From Tupaia tana (lineage: Eukaryota > Chordata > Mammalia > Scandentia > Tupaiidae): DNA of 64,000 nucleotides. Made by a program: the position numbers and the translations under genes. Location of the stretch: positions 6,182,367 through 6,246,366 of the forward strand of contig JAKSZU010000003.1 in assembly GCA_026018925.1 (NCBI GenBank). Direction: 5' to 3'. Within the stretch, counting starts at the first letter, position 1, and the number at the start of each line of letters is the position of its first letter. Below the pieces are notes generated by a model. The model was not told where the DNA came from, searched no databases, and saw only the letters and a list, made by a program, of their open reading frames with translations. This document shows, one piece after another, positions 46,907-58,971 of this stretch.

Positions 46907-47001
46907 TCAGGCTGGCAGGTGGCATGGTAGTTGAGAGCGCTGGACTCCCACATGGCTGACTGCGGTTCAAGTCCCAGACCTGATAGCTTGCTTTCTCACT
47001 T

Positions 47002-47039
<38 letters not shown>

Positions 47040-47135
47040 ACTTTGTCCCTCTGTGGTCAAATTAAAATAAATAAATAAATAAATAAAATAAATTTCAATA
47101 AAATAATTCTTTTTTTTTTTTTAAAAACAAAAACA
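46907..47135 (+). mobile_element. SINE, short type (type B), reference copy
   Basis: The tRNA-like head (GGCTGGCAGGTGGCATGGTA, B box GGTTCAAGTCC) is followed only by GGCTTGCTTTCTCACTTTCC, a CT repeat, TGGTCAAATTAAAATAAATA and an A/T tail. It lacks the 170-bp body of type A. Lies just 3' of GIMAP copy A. Confidence 0.88.
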
Positions 47136-47215
47136 AAAACAAAAACCAACAACTGAAACTTATGTCTTGAAGATGAATCCCTGGTCATTAGTGAGCCCCA
47201 CTGAAAATTAAAGGG

Positions 47216-47490
47216 ATCCAGCAGGTGGTGTGGTAGGTAAGGGGCTGGACTCCCACATGGCTCACCTTGATTAAAGTCCTGGACCTGGCGACTTGAAGAT
47301 CACATCTGGTGCATACGCATGTGTGTTTGTATGTGTGCGTGCCCAAAATCCCAGGAGGAGAATGGAAGGGACTGTGGAGGAGGGGTTGTGGCATGGCTAT
47401 CCTCCTGGGGAGGTGACGTCTCACTTTCCCTTTCAGTATCTCTCTCCAGCAAGCATATGCCTTATGGCAAAAACCTTAAAAAAATAAAAA
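47216..47490 (+). mobile_element. SINE type C
   Basis: Head GCAGGTGGTGTGGTAGGTAA with long body and CTTATGGCAAAAACC end. Confidence 0.82.
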
Positions 47491-48094
47491 TTAACTAGTT
47501 CTCTGCATTTCTGTAGTTAACCCTTAATCCCATAGCATCTCTCTTCCCCATAAAAGCATATGTATGTTGGCCAACCAGTCATCCTTACGTGTCTCTCCAG
47601 AGCGGCCACACTGTAATATGCTCTCCTTTCCCCTCTCATCAACAATTTCTCCTCTCTGTGTTATGTTGAACTTCAGGCAAGGGGTCAGACCCGTTTTGGG
47701 TCTTTGGCTTGAGGCCCCTCGACCGGCCATAGCCAGTTCAGGAATGGACCCTCCTGGTCTGTAGAGGGCGCTGCTGATCTGTGCAGCTCCCATTTCCTTT
47801 CCTGACAGAAACCTGGCTTGGGTCTGGCCTCCACCCTCCCTCAGGATCATGTGCCTCAGCTCCAGAAATGCCAACCGGGGTAAATACGTGCCATTGTCTA
47901 GACAAGGACTGGTCCAGGAATGGATCTGAGACTTGAGACAGAACAATGAGAAGTGAATAAAAGGTGGGGCCAGCATATTCTTCTTTTCCTAGCAGAGATT
48001 TACAGAAAGAGAGTCTCTAGTCCCCATCCCTGCCCTGGCATTGCTGGGTTTGAGTATGAAGCTCCTGCAGCCGTTTTGTTCCCAACCCGAGGTT
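47491..48094. other. Unique sequence 3' of GIMAP copy A
   Basis: A 150-codon minus frame (47976-47524) carries no recognisable domain. Ends at the L1-A target site. Confidence 0.5.
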
Positions 48095-48487
48095 GGAGGC
48101 AACGCTTTTTTTTTTTTTTTTTTTTTTTTTTACATCCCTTTTTTTTTATTATCATCATATTCTTCTTTATATTACATTGAATTACATATAACTTTACATT
48201 GTATTACATTACTTTTTCAAAAGGGAATGCCATGCATGTCAGTCAGTACAGAGACATTAATCTCCCCGCTTCAACATTCAATATCTTTTCTATGTTTTCC
48301 CCAATCATTATTATTATTCTAATTATTTTTTAAGACAGTCCATCGCTATTTCTCATGTTGCTTGTACAAATACTTTGCCCATCATGAAATACTTCTCAGA
48401 CAAATCCAGTTGAGAATACTATACATGTCAACATCAACAGTTAATAAGCCATATCTGTTTCTCACTAATGTCCTGCCTCTCTATTGT

Positions 48488-51400
48488 TCATTTGTTATCT
48501 TTCTCTATCCTCTTCTCTTCACTTCCCCCATTCCACACTGTCCTATTCTCATTAAGTACCTTCACTGCTTTTATGTCCTCCAATTTTTTTTCACTATCAT
48601 AAAATGCTGATAGTCGGTATATATTGAGTGGATACATACAATATCTTTCTTTCATATCCTGGCTTACTTCACTCAGCAATATATCCTCCGTATCTGACCA
48701 CTTTCTATCAAATTCCAGGGCCTTGTTATTTTTTATGGCTGAGTAGTATTCCATAGAGTATATATACCACACTTTTCCAATCCATTCATCAGTTTGTGGA
48801 CATTTAGGTTGGTTCCATGTCTTGGCAATTGTGAATAATGCTGCAATAAACATTGATGTGCAAGCACTTTTCTGACTGAGCGTTCTCCTGTCTTTTGGGT
48901 AAATACCCAGAAGTGGGATTACTGGATCGAATGGTAGTTCTATTTGTAGATCTTTGAGGAACCTCCATATTGTTCTCCACAGTGGTTGAACTAGTTTACA
49001 TTCCCACCAACAGTGTAGGAGGGTTCCCTTTTCACCACATCCCCGCCAACACTTATCACTTTTTATATTCTTAATCTTTGCCATTCTGACAGGGGTTAGG
49101 TGGTATCTCATTGTAGTTTTTAATCTGCATCTCCCTTATGATGAGGGATGTTGAGCATTTCCTCACATGCTTTTTGGCTATTCGTATGTCTTCCTTAGAG
49201 AGACTTTTGTTCAGCTCATTTTCCCACCTTTTAATTGGGTTAATCATTTTTTTTCGCATAAGGCACTTGAGTTCCCTATGTATTCTGGTTATCAGTCCCT
49301 TGTCTGAGGCATATTTAACAAAAATATTTTCCCATTCTGAGGGTTGTTGGTTCACACTTGTTACTGTGTCCTTTGCTGTGCAGAAACTTCTTAGTCTAAT
49401 ATAGTCCCACTTGTCTATTTTAGGGATTATTGCCTGTGCCTTGGGAGTCTTATTTAAGAAGTCTTTGCCTACTCCAATGTCCCCCAGAGTTTCCCCAGCA
49501 TTTTCCACCAGTAGTTTTATTGTTTGAGGTTTTAGGTTAAGATCTTTGATCCATTTTGAGTTGACTGTTGTTAGTGGTGAAAGATGGGGGTTCAGTTTCA
49601 TCTTTCTGCAGGTGGATACCCAGTTTTTCCAGCACCATTTACTAAAGATGTTTTCCTTTTCCCAATGGATTGACTGATATCCTTTGTCAAAGATCAGTTG
49701 GCTGTAAGCTTTGGGGGTTATTTCTGGGGTCTCTATTCTCTTCCATTGGTCCACATGTCTGTTTTTATGCCAATACCATGCTGTTTTGATGACCACAGCT
49801 TTATAGTATATCTTGGGATCAGGGAGTGATATGCCTCCTACTCCACTCTTCTTGCGCAGGATTGCTTTTGCAATACGAGGTCTTTTATGGTTCCAGACAA
49901 ATTTCTATGATTGCCCTTTCTAGATCTCTGAAGAATATCTCTGGTATTTCGATTGGAATTGCATTAAACATGTAGATTAATTTGGGTAGAATTGCCATTT
50001 TTATTATGTTAATTCTTCCAATCCAGGAGCATGGGATATCCTTCCACTTTTTTATGTCACTTTCAATGTCTCTTTTAAGATTTTCGTAGTTTTCTTTATA
50101 AAGATCTTTGACTTTCTTAGTTAGGTTTATCCCTAGGTATCTTATACACCTTGTGGCTACGGTGAAAGGGATTCCTTTCTTCAGCTCTGCTTCGTTCAAC
50201 TTGTTGTTCATAAATAGAAATGCTATAGATTTTTGGATATTGATTTTGTATCCTGCCACTTTACTGTATTCACTTATTACTTCAAGCAGTTTTTTCATGG
50301 ATACCTTTGGGTCTTCTAAGTATACCATCATGTCATCTGCAAATAAAGATATTTTCAATTCTTCTTTGCCTATTTGAATGCCTTTAATATTGTTCTCTTC
50401 TCTGATTGCAATAGCTAAGACTTCCAGTACTATATTAAAGAGCAGTGGAGAAAGTGGGCAGCCCTGCCTAGTACCTGTTTTCAGAGGAAAAGCTTTCAGC
50501 TTTTCCCCATTCAGTATAATGTTAGCTGTAGGTTTTTCATAGATGGCTTTTATTGTGTTGAGAAATGACCCTTCTATACCAATCTTACTGAGAGTCTTAA
50601 TCATAAAAGAATGCTGTATTTTATCAAATGCTTTCTCCGCATCAATTGAGATGATCATATGGTTTTTATCTTTCTTTCTGTTAATGTGGTGTATTACATT
50701 TATGGTCTTGCGTATATTGAACCATCCTTGCATCCCTGGTATAAAGCCTACCTGATCATGATGAATGATCTTTGTTATATGTTGTTGGATACGATTTGCG
50801 AGTATTTTGTTGAGAATTTTCACATCTATATTCATCAATGATATTGGTCTGTAGTTTTCCTTTTTTGTCATATCCTTATCTGTTTTGGGGATGAGGATGA
50901 TGGAGGCTTCATAAAATGAATTTGGAAGGTTTCCTTCCTTTTGAATCTTTAGAAATAATTTTAGTAGGATAGGGGTTAACTCTTCCTTAAAAGTTTTGTA
51001 GAATTCACAAGTGAAGCCATCTGGGCCTGGGCTTTTCTTTGTTGGGAGGTTATTTATTACTGATTCAATCTCCTGGCTTGTTATAGGTCTATTCAGGTTC
51101 TCTATGTCTTCCTGATCCAATCTTGGTAGATTATATGCATCCAGGAATTTGTCCATCTCCTCCAGGTTATCTTGTTTGTTGGCGTAAAGTTGCTCATAGT
51201 ATCCTCTAATGATATTTTGTATTTCTGCTATGTCTGTGGTAATATTGCCTGTTTCATCACATATTTGATTAATCTGGTTTCTTTCTTTCTTCTTCTTAAT
51301 CAGTCTAGCCAATGGTGTGTCGATCTTGTTAATCTTTTCAAAGAACCAGCTTTTGCTTTCATTTATTTTCTGTATGGTTCGTTTATTTTCTATTTCATTT

Positions 51401-52452
51401 ATTTCTGCTCGAACCTTTATTATTTCTTTTCGCCTGGCATTTTGGGGATTTGTTTGTTGTTGTTTTTCCAATTCTCTGAGGCATGATGATAAGTTATCTA
51501 GTTGCCATCTTTCTGTCCTTTTCTTATGTGCACTAATTGCTATGAATTTTCCTCTTATGACTGCTTTTGCTGTGTCCCATAGATTCTGGACACTTGTGTA
51601 CTCATTATCATTAGTTTCCATAAATTTTTTTATTTCAGCCTTAATTTCTTCAGTAGTGAAGAAGTCATTCAGAAGTAGGTTGTTCAGTTTCCATGTGTTC
51701 GTGTATTTTCGGGGTTGTGTCTTGAAATTAATCTTGAATTTAATTCCATCATGGTCAGAGAAGATGCTGGGTACAGTTTCTATGCCTTTGAATCTATAAA
51801 GGCTTGATTTGTGTCCTAATATATGATCTATCTTTGAAAAGGTTCCATGTCGGGGTGAGAAAAATGTATATGTTGTGGATGTAGGGTGCAAAGTTCTATA
51901 GATATCTGTCAAGCCCATTCCATTTATAGTATCATTTAAGTCCTGTATCTCTCTATTTATTTTCTGTCTAGAAGACCTGTCTATAGGAGATAATGGGGTG
52001 TTGAGATCTCCAACAATTATAGTATTTCTCCCTATCTCTCCTTTTAGCTCCAACAGTCTTTCCTTCACATATTTAGGCGCACCTGAGTTGGGTGCATAGA
52101 TATTTATAAGGGTTATGTCTTCTTGCTGGATTACCCCATTTACTATTATATAATGCCCTTCTTTGTCTCTTCTTACAGTCTTTGTCTTGAAATCTATTTT
52201 GTCTGAGATCAATATCGCTACTCCAGCCTTTTTTCGATTTCCATTTGCATGGAGTATCTTTTTCCAGCCCTTGACTTTTAGTCTATGTATGTCTTTATCC
52301 ATAAGGTGAGTTTCTTGTAGGCAACAGATAGAGGGTTTCTGTTTTCTTATCCAGTCAGCCAGTCTATGTCTCTTTACTGGAGAATTTAATCCATTGACAT
52401 TCAATGTAATTATCGATATTTCTGTACCTGATCCTATCATTAAGTGAGCCAT
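48488..52452 (-). pseudogene. L1-A ORF2 (endonuclease-reverse transcriptase), broken by two frameshifts
   Basis: The frame opens at 52452 and encodes, in order, an apurinic-type endonuclease (early [14 protein letters not shown], and the SDH triad near residue 230), a reverse transcriptase with FADD, and a Cys-rich C-terminus (CWRGCG...HCWWEC pattern). It is split into three frames. The first 855 residues end at 49885 because of an extra A near 49900. The second segment ends at 49071 because of an extra A in an A-run near 49121. The third runs to the stop at 48488. The L1-C copy at 20440-20470 lacks the first extra base, and the L1-C 3' part at about 18780 lacks the second. Both are therefore insertions in this copy rather than family features. 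Confidence 0.9.
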
Positions 52453-52495
52453 TTTCTTGGTTGCTCTTTGTTCTCGTATAACTGTCTCTGATTTT

Positions 52496-53431
52496 TTAGT
52501 TTTCCTGGTATAATACTCCCTTCAGAACCTCTTGAAGAGCTGGTCTGGAGTTGGTAAATTCCTTCAAATTTTGTTTATTCGAGAATGTTTTTATCTTTTT
52601 TTCCCATATGAAAGATAATTTTGCCGGGTATAATATTCTTGGTTGAAATTGTTTTTCACTCAACACTTTTACTATGCTTCCCCATTCTTTCCTTTCTTGC
52701 ATTGTTTCCGCCGAAAGATCCGATGTTAGCCTGATGGGGTGACCTTTGTAAGTAACCTGGCGTTTCCCTCTTGCCAACTTTAGTATCTTGTCTTTGTCTG
52801 TTGTTTTTGCCAGTCTGGCTATAATGTGCCTTGGAGAGGATCTTCTTGGGTTGATTCTACCCGGGGTCCTATGTATTTCCTGGGTCTGGATATTTGAGTG
52901 CCTTTCTAGATTTGGAAAGTTTTCTTCCAGGATCTCATGGAATAAATTATCTAGGCCCTTATTATTTTCTTCCTCTTCTGGAATACCTATTATCCGGATG
53001 TTGGGGCGCTTGATAGTATCCAGTATTCCTCGTATATTATCCTCATTTTTCATGGTTGTTTTCTCAATCTTCTTGATGCTTTTTTCTAGGTCATATGTTT
53101 TGTCTTCTACGTTAGATATTCGATCTTCTGCCTGGTCTAACCTACTTTTAATACTTTCAAGGGAGGTTTTGATTTCCTGTATCACATTCTTCATTCCTAG
53201 AAGTTCCATCTGGTTCTTGTTTAAGGTATCCATTTCTTCTTTCAAGTCATTGAAGGACTTCCTCATCTCCTGGAGCTCCTTGTCTCTTTTCTCTTCCATC
53301 TCAGTTAGTTTGGTCACTACAAATAATCTGAATTCCTTATCAGACATGTCCACGACGTCCATTGTATTGACTGTGGGTGATGTAGGCTTGATGATTTCCC
53401 TTGAGGGAGAGGCCTTTTGTTGGTTGCTCAT
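52496..53431 (-). CDS. L1-A ORF1 protein (RNA-binding chaperone), intact
   Basis: An open frame of 311 aa if the start is the ATG at 53431-53429 (MSNQQK...). The frame also reads six codons further upstream, but that extension comes from the flanking target site and is not L1. A central Lys/Glu-rich heptad region (roughly residues 40-150) predicts the usual coiled-coil trimer. The C-terminal half has the ORF1 RNA-recognition and C-terminal domain signatures ([18 protein letters not shown], then [10 protein letters not shown]). ORF1p coats L1 RNA in the cytoplasmic ribonucleoprotein. The family's usual length is about 340 aa in human L1, so this is a slightly short but complete version. Without the 5' UTR it is unlikely to be transcribed from its own promoter. 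Confidence 0.9.
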   Translation of the reverse strand: MSNQQKASPSREIIKPTSPTVNTMDVVDMSDKEFRLFVVTKLTEMEEKRDKELQEMRKSFNDLKEEMDTLNKNQMELLGMKNVIQEIKTSLESIKSRLDQAEDRISNVEDKTYDLEKSIKKIEKTTMKNEDNIRGILDTIKRPNIRIIGIPEEEENNKGLDNLFHEILEENFPNLERHSNIQTQEIHRTPGRINPRRSSPRHIIARLAKTTDKDKILKLARGKRQVTYKGHPIRLTSDLSAETMQERKEWGSIVKVLSEKQFQPRILYPAKLSFIWEKKIKTFSNKQNLKEFTNSRPALQEVLKGVLYQEN

Positions 53432-53455
53432 ATTTCTGGAGGGAGGCAACGCTTT

Positions 53456-54489
53456 AAAGCGGAACAGAGAGATGGGGCAAACCTGAGTCTCTGAATACTC
53501 CCCTATCTCTGGATTTCCGATGATTAGTCAATAATTTTTTTAGTTGTTTAAGCTGCTTGAGTATTGGATTTCTCTTATCTGTCTTTGAAAGCTTTGAACT
53601 AATGAAGAGTTCTCCACCCCAGAACTTCCCTGTTCTCGTGCATCCATTGCAGAAGAATCTAGAAGAAATCAACAGGTTTGTCTTTTCTTGTACCTAGAGT
53701 TAAGAACCTCCTTCCTCTTCTATGTAAGTGCCTGCTACATGGTAGGCACTGCTTGAGCTCTGAGTAAAGTAAAATGCATTTAGCTGGATTGTGTTGGCGA
53801 ATGGCAGTGGGAAAGGGAGGAGGGACTGTTAGCACTCCGAGCAGGGATTTCCCCACCGTTTAGGAGGCCAACAGAAGCAGAGCTCACCTTTGATCTCTCT
53901 CCAAGGAATCACTTTGGCAAACATCTGTGTGTGGCCAAAGGTGAGCAAATCCCTTTCTCATCCTCTACCCTAAAATGTCCTTGGGTTAGCCCAACAGCTT
54001 TATCCCCAGAGTCGACCTGGAGGGATGTCAGCTGGGTCCCGGCAGCCTGCTCATAGAATACGTGATCCCTCATTGGTGGACTGAGTCTGACCTGGGGACC
54101 TGGGAATGATCCACCCATACACCTACAGCCCTGCTCCCTAGGTTTGGATGGGGCACATTTTGGCCTACTTAGGAAGGTCTTCCTTGGAGGGAGGATGAGG
54201 CAACCATGGTCTACTAGATTGGTTTCCCAGAAGCTTCAAGGTCAGCACATCCATATCTGATGTCTTCATCTTCTTCTGTTCTCACTGTCATTCTGAAGGG
54301 CCGCTGTGATAAAGGAGCCACGCTGCAGAGGGTTGTCCAGGACAGGACCTGGTTTCCTTCTTGATGTAGCTGCCGGTGACCAAATGCCTTGACCTGCACC
54401 TGTGTCCTCCACATCTGTCCTCTCCTCTCCACACTGCTGTTGTCATAGTGCAAGGTCCTGATTGCCAGGTGGATCTTTTTCCTCTAGAT
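53456..54489. other. Unique sequence right of L1-A
   Basis: Continuation of the L1-A pre-insertion locus. No coding signal recognised. Confidence 0.5.
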
Positions 54490-54990
54490 GTCATCCCTGT
54501 CCCAGTTCTTAGTTATGTAATCCAAGCACCATACTGCTGCCCACGTGATCTTTCTAAGAAGCACCAACCTGCCCCAAAGCCTTCAGTGACTTCCTGTTAT
54601 TTAGAAGGTGTACTCTGAACCCCTGAGGGTAAGGCCCAGGCCCCCACCCCTGCCCAGTGCCGGCATCCCTGCGCAGTTCTCATAGGTGCCGCACATTCCC
54701 CTTCTTTGGCCGCAGGCCCCTCAGCCGCTAGTAACCTTCCCCGAGAGGCAAGCATGTCTCTGCTCAGCTCAAGTGTCACCCCTCCAGGAAGACCCTGCAG
54801 AGCTTCCTGTGGGTTCTCTTTTGCTGACATCACTTCCAAAAACACACCTTTCACACCTCACTCTCAGATGCTGGCCTCACTGCCCTCCTCGGTGCCTCTG
54901 TGTAACAGAAACCTGGTGTTACTTCTCTGTATTCCTGGTGCTGAGTGTAGACTCCGACACTCCCATGATCACATAACAAGTCTATGGAGC
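54490..54990 (+). mobile_element. L2-like ancient LINE fragment
   Basis: GTGATCTTTCTAAGAAGCAC, CCTTCAGTGACTTCCTGTTA, and CTCAAGTGTCACCCCTCCAG followed by AAGACC lie in the order of a well-known mammalian L2 region. Open frames at 54686-54993 are therefore not genes. Confidence 0.55.
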
Positions 54991-56251
54991 TGAATTACGT
55001 CAAGAAAGGGTCAGACCTGGTTGGGCTGGAGCAGACTGGGAGCATTGCACTGCGGAGTGGTCCTTGGCCCGAGGACTCAGAGCTGCTCAGGCTTCTCAGG
55101 CTCTGGGGCGTGAGGCACAGCCCATGCACCTGGCTGCTATGTGTTCTGAGGTAGACGCAGGACCAGCTCTGTGTCCAACAGCTGTGCTGGGCAATGACCG
55201 CAGCACCTCACAGTCCGAGCTCCTGACTCCCCCAGAACCATCCCTTTGCTCATCCATTCACAGCCTGCCCCAGACTACAGATCTCTCTTATAGGGTACCA
55301 AGGAGCAGGGAAGGGAGGCGGCTGCCATGAAGGAGCGAAAGGAGACCCTGCGTCACAGGGCCCCGGGGGCTGCCTCACGGGATCCCATCGATTCTCAACC
55401 CCAGCTCAGATTTCACCCCAATGTCTGCCTTTACTACCACTGAAGCATGGACTGCCACCCTCTCCCCACACTCCAAGGACATCGCATAGGGTTGTACTGG
55501 ATTGCACTGAGTGGGGTTACAGAGGTTGCATCGCCACACCTAGCCACCGATGGGGAGTATACTCTGACAGGCTACAGCCCAGGCCCCCATCCAGCCTCTG
55601 TAAACTGTGAGCTAAGAAGGGTTTTTATATTTTCCAACAATTGAAGAAATCAGAAGAATATTTCAACTTTACACATAAAATTACGGGAAGTTCAAAATTC
55701 AATGTTCACAAAAGCTTTGTGGGGATGTGACCTTGAACATGACTTGCTGCTTGTTCACAAAGACTTTTGCCCACCAGGGCGGAACCGAACAGCTACAACA
55801 TTTATCCTGTAGAGGAGTATTTGCAGAAATTTCCAGATGAGCACAGGACAGTCCAACCACTGGACTTCCAGCCACTGACCTCGCTGTCCCTGGGGCAGGA
55901 CGCATCGAACTGCTGAAGCCCCACCCCCACGCCCAGGCACCTTTCTGATCTCTTTCGCACCTTCGGAATCCTCCTATTGATTCAGCAGCTTCTCATTATC
56001 GAGGTGAGGTGGCGATGGAGGTCATCTCTTACAGCCCGCAATGAAATTAGGGCATGTGTATGAATAAAATACGGAATTCTGCCACCAACTTTTCAAAGAA
56101 CACGTTCGTTTCTCCCCTTGACATGACAATTGTAGAAAGTAGGGCCTGGGGTGAGAGAGTCCACACACCTGCCTTCCTGCAAGCCCGCTAGCAGTTCATG
56201 ACCGTACCTGGCTAATCCACGGTTTCCTTTCCTTTAAGATGATTTATTCTT
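54991..56251. other. Unassigned GC-moderate sequence
   Basis: Several short open frames without motifs. The 3' UTR and polyadenylation site of GIMAP copy B may reach into this side: an AATAAA on the minus strand lies at about 56243-56248, just beyond the SINE. Confidence 0.4.
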
Positions 56252-56529
56252 TTTTTTTTAAATTTAAATTTATTTATTTATTTTTTCAGAGAGAAATTTT
56301 TGCTATAGGACATGTGCGCTTGTCAGAGAAACAGAGAAAGACAGAAAGTGAGACATCACCTCCCGGGGGGATCGCCACACCACAATCCCTTCTTTTCCAT
56401 TCTCTTCTCATGATTTTGGGCTTGCACGCACATGCACTGGGCCTGAGTTTGAAGCCACAAGGCCTGGAACTCGAATCATGGTTGACTAAGTGGGAGTCCA
56501 GTGACATAACTATTACACTGCTGGTCCCA
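56252..56529 (-). mobile_element. SINE type A
   Basis: Body complement order intact (TTTGCTATAGGACATGTGCG ... TTTTGGGCTTGCACGCAC); head near 56510 shortened. Confidence 0.85.
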
Positions 56530-56603
56530 AGTTTCATGAAAGATCTCCCTCTCTTTCTCTCTCTCTCACACACACATCCTCAGTGAGAGTAATGTTGCAA
56601 AAC

Positions 56604-56608
56604 AGTTG

Positions 56609-56647
<39 letters not shown>

Positions 56648-56850
56648 ATCTATCTGCCTATATACAGAGAGAGAGCCTCAACAGGGTTTCATATTTTGGC
56701 ACTCTCCAGCCTCTCCCAGGCAGCCAGGATGGAGCACGGGCACATACGCCCAACATGTCCAGGTCAACCCAGGAACCGAACTCTAATCTTCCAGGAGGCA
56801 GAGCATTGCTCTATAGCCGTGCCACTACAGCTGGCCCTACCCCCACATTT
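56604..56850 (-). mobile_element. Older tRNA-headed SINE with (ATCT)n tail
   Basis: Complement starts near 56840 with GGGCCAGCTGTAGTGGCACG and has a B-box-like block at about 56768-56780. The tail is the (ATCT)n run at 56609-56648. Family unclear, perhaps type D. Confidence 0.55.
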
Positions 56851-57041
56851 TTTAACACAACGAAAGAGAAGCATTTTTTTCTTTTGAATTTTATCTACCT
56901 AAAAGCACTTGAAGAAAAATGAATGGTGTGTCTGATTCAGAGAAGAAACTGAGAGGGAACTTATCTACAAAGCAAGCGAAGTGTCATATATATGAATACC
57001 TAGAAATAGTGACAATGGGGAAAAAGCGTTGATCATAGCAA

Positions 57042-58884
57042 TCACTTGAAAACACAGTGTCCCTGAATAATACAGAAATTAATTACAATGGCAAGAAGAA
57101 ACAAACCGCATATAATAAGAAGGGCAGATATTGCGATGTTAGAACGCACCCAGTTTCTGACCGTGCTGACAGCCCTGAGCGCCCAGTCACTCTCGCTGGC
57201 CTTCAGCTCTTGCCTCTGCTTTTCCACCTGCTGTCTCACCTTTGCCAGGTACTGCGCATGCCCCTCTCCGGAGGTGCTGTCCCCGCACTGCTGGAGCATC
57301 TGGGCGTCCAGGAAGAGGCTGTTGCTATAGAAGGCGCCCTGGTGCTCCCTCTCCAGCTGCTCCACCACAGCCATGAACCGCTCCAGCTGCGCCCTCTGCT
57401 CCTGCCCCGTGGCCCGGTTGTTGAAGGCACAGAACCTCCTCCCACACTCCTGGACCAGGCCCCTCAGGCTGCGGTTGTCTGTGTTGGCCACATAATCACC
57501 CAGGGACTCGTCCTCTAGGTCCTCCTTGTGGGTGAAGAGGATGACCATGTGTCTCATGGCCCCCACTCCAAAGACCTCTTTCACCCTCCTCACTGCCTCC
57601 ATGTCCTGGGCCGTGAAGCGACCCAGCTGAGTCACCAGGACCAGCACATGGGGTCCTGGGGTGCAGAGCAGGTAGCAGTCCTTGATGTCTTTGTACACGT
57701 CTTCAGTCTGAGCCCTGGACTCAAAGATGGGGGGTGTATCAACCACCAGGAGTTCCCTCCCATTCCACGTGCCGGCCTCTGCCTGGCACGTTCTGGTCAC
57801 TGCCTGGGCCCTCAGCTTGGACTCGAACACTAGCCGTTGGAGGATGCTGTTTCCAGTGGCGCTTTTCCCACAGCCTGTTTTGCCCACCAGGAGGATCTTC
57901 AATGAGGCCGATGTTGCAAAGTAGTTATCTTCTACTCCTCCTATAAAAAAATAGCTTTGATGTTGTGCTAAGCTGGTGATTGAGATTTTTACATCATTGA
58001 TCGTCATGGGTAGCCCATGGAAACCATGGACCTCTTCTCCATAAAAATAGGTATATTTCATGCCTCAACTGTATGCCCACATGTTTCATGTTTAGGTGGT
58101 TCTGGGGCTGGAGGAAGCCCCCGTTTAAGCCATGCTTGGACACACAGGCAAGGGTCAGAACTACTACACTAGCAAGATGTTCCACGTTTAATTTTTCTGA
58201 AAGAGAAGTGGTTTCCGTGTGTCTTCCCCTGGGTGGCACTTAGGCCTTTCCAGGGAGAACTGTTTGCTGATAAATGTTATGAGATTAGATGGAGGGAGGG
58301 TAAGAGAAGGTACGGATGAGAAATGTGACCACCTGTCTTTCACCCACTAATTCCCAAGCATACTTGTGCAGATGTGCTCGACACATTCATCCAGTCTGAG
58401 GTCTGGAAGGCAGAGGCCAGGGCCAGCAAGGTGCCAGCCAGGTGTCCCCAGGCCTGTGTTCTTTGGGTGGGAGTGGATGTTTGAAATGGAGACAGAGGGC
58501 CACAGTTAATGATAGGAGGCGAGTCTAAGGTGGATGGTTGGAGAAGGGTGGAAGATTAGACCATTAGAAACCTGTGTGTTGGAGAGTGTCCACTTGGCTG
58601 ACAGAAGCATAGGGACTTCTAAGGAAGTAGTATTGGCGAGGGTGACTCTGAGCCACGAGCTAAGGGCATGAAGAGGATGAGAACCTGGGGACTTCTAGGG
58701 TTATTAGAAGCCCAAATGAACTCTTTAGTGCATTTTAGTCTCCTAAAAAATATGTCACTGTATTTCTTCTACTCTGTGTTGGTTCTTTCTTTTAGTATTT
58801 TGTAACAGCAAACACTATAACTCAGTCTTTATGGAGAACATTTCTTTCAGCCGAGAGCAGACATGGAAAGGGAAATCGTGTTCA

Positions 58885-58971
<87 letters not shown>

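Larger units (their letters stand above)
48109..53441 (-). mobile_element. Young LINE-1 copy (L1-A), nearly full coding length, 5'-truncated just before ORF1
   Basis: A 5.3-kb L1 in minus orientation inserted between the two GIMAP genes. A 14-base TSD (GGAGGCAACGCTTT) is visible at 48095-48108 and 53442-53455. The poly(A) tail reads as a T-run after 48108. The 3' UTR is about 48131-48487, ORF2 48488-52452, ORF1 52496-53431. The 5' end lies only about ten bases upstream of the ORF1 ATG, so the promoter-bearing 5' UTR is missing. ORF2 has two one-base insertions. All the other L1s in the window are far more decayed. Confidence 0.95.

Noticed and set aside
54686-54993. Overlapping 95-residue frames on the plus strand
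   Set aside because: Lie in an L2-like relic; no conserved domain or splice structure.
57943-58061. Start of GIMAP copy B at 58061
   Set aside because: Same reasoning: the acceptor at 57941-57942 and the upstream 43-nt exon make it intronic read-through.
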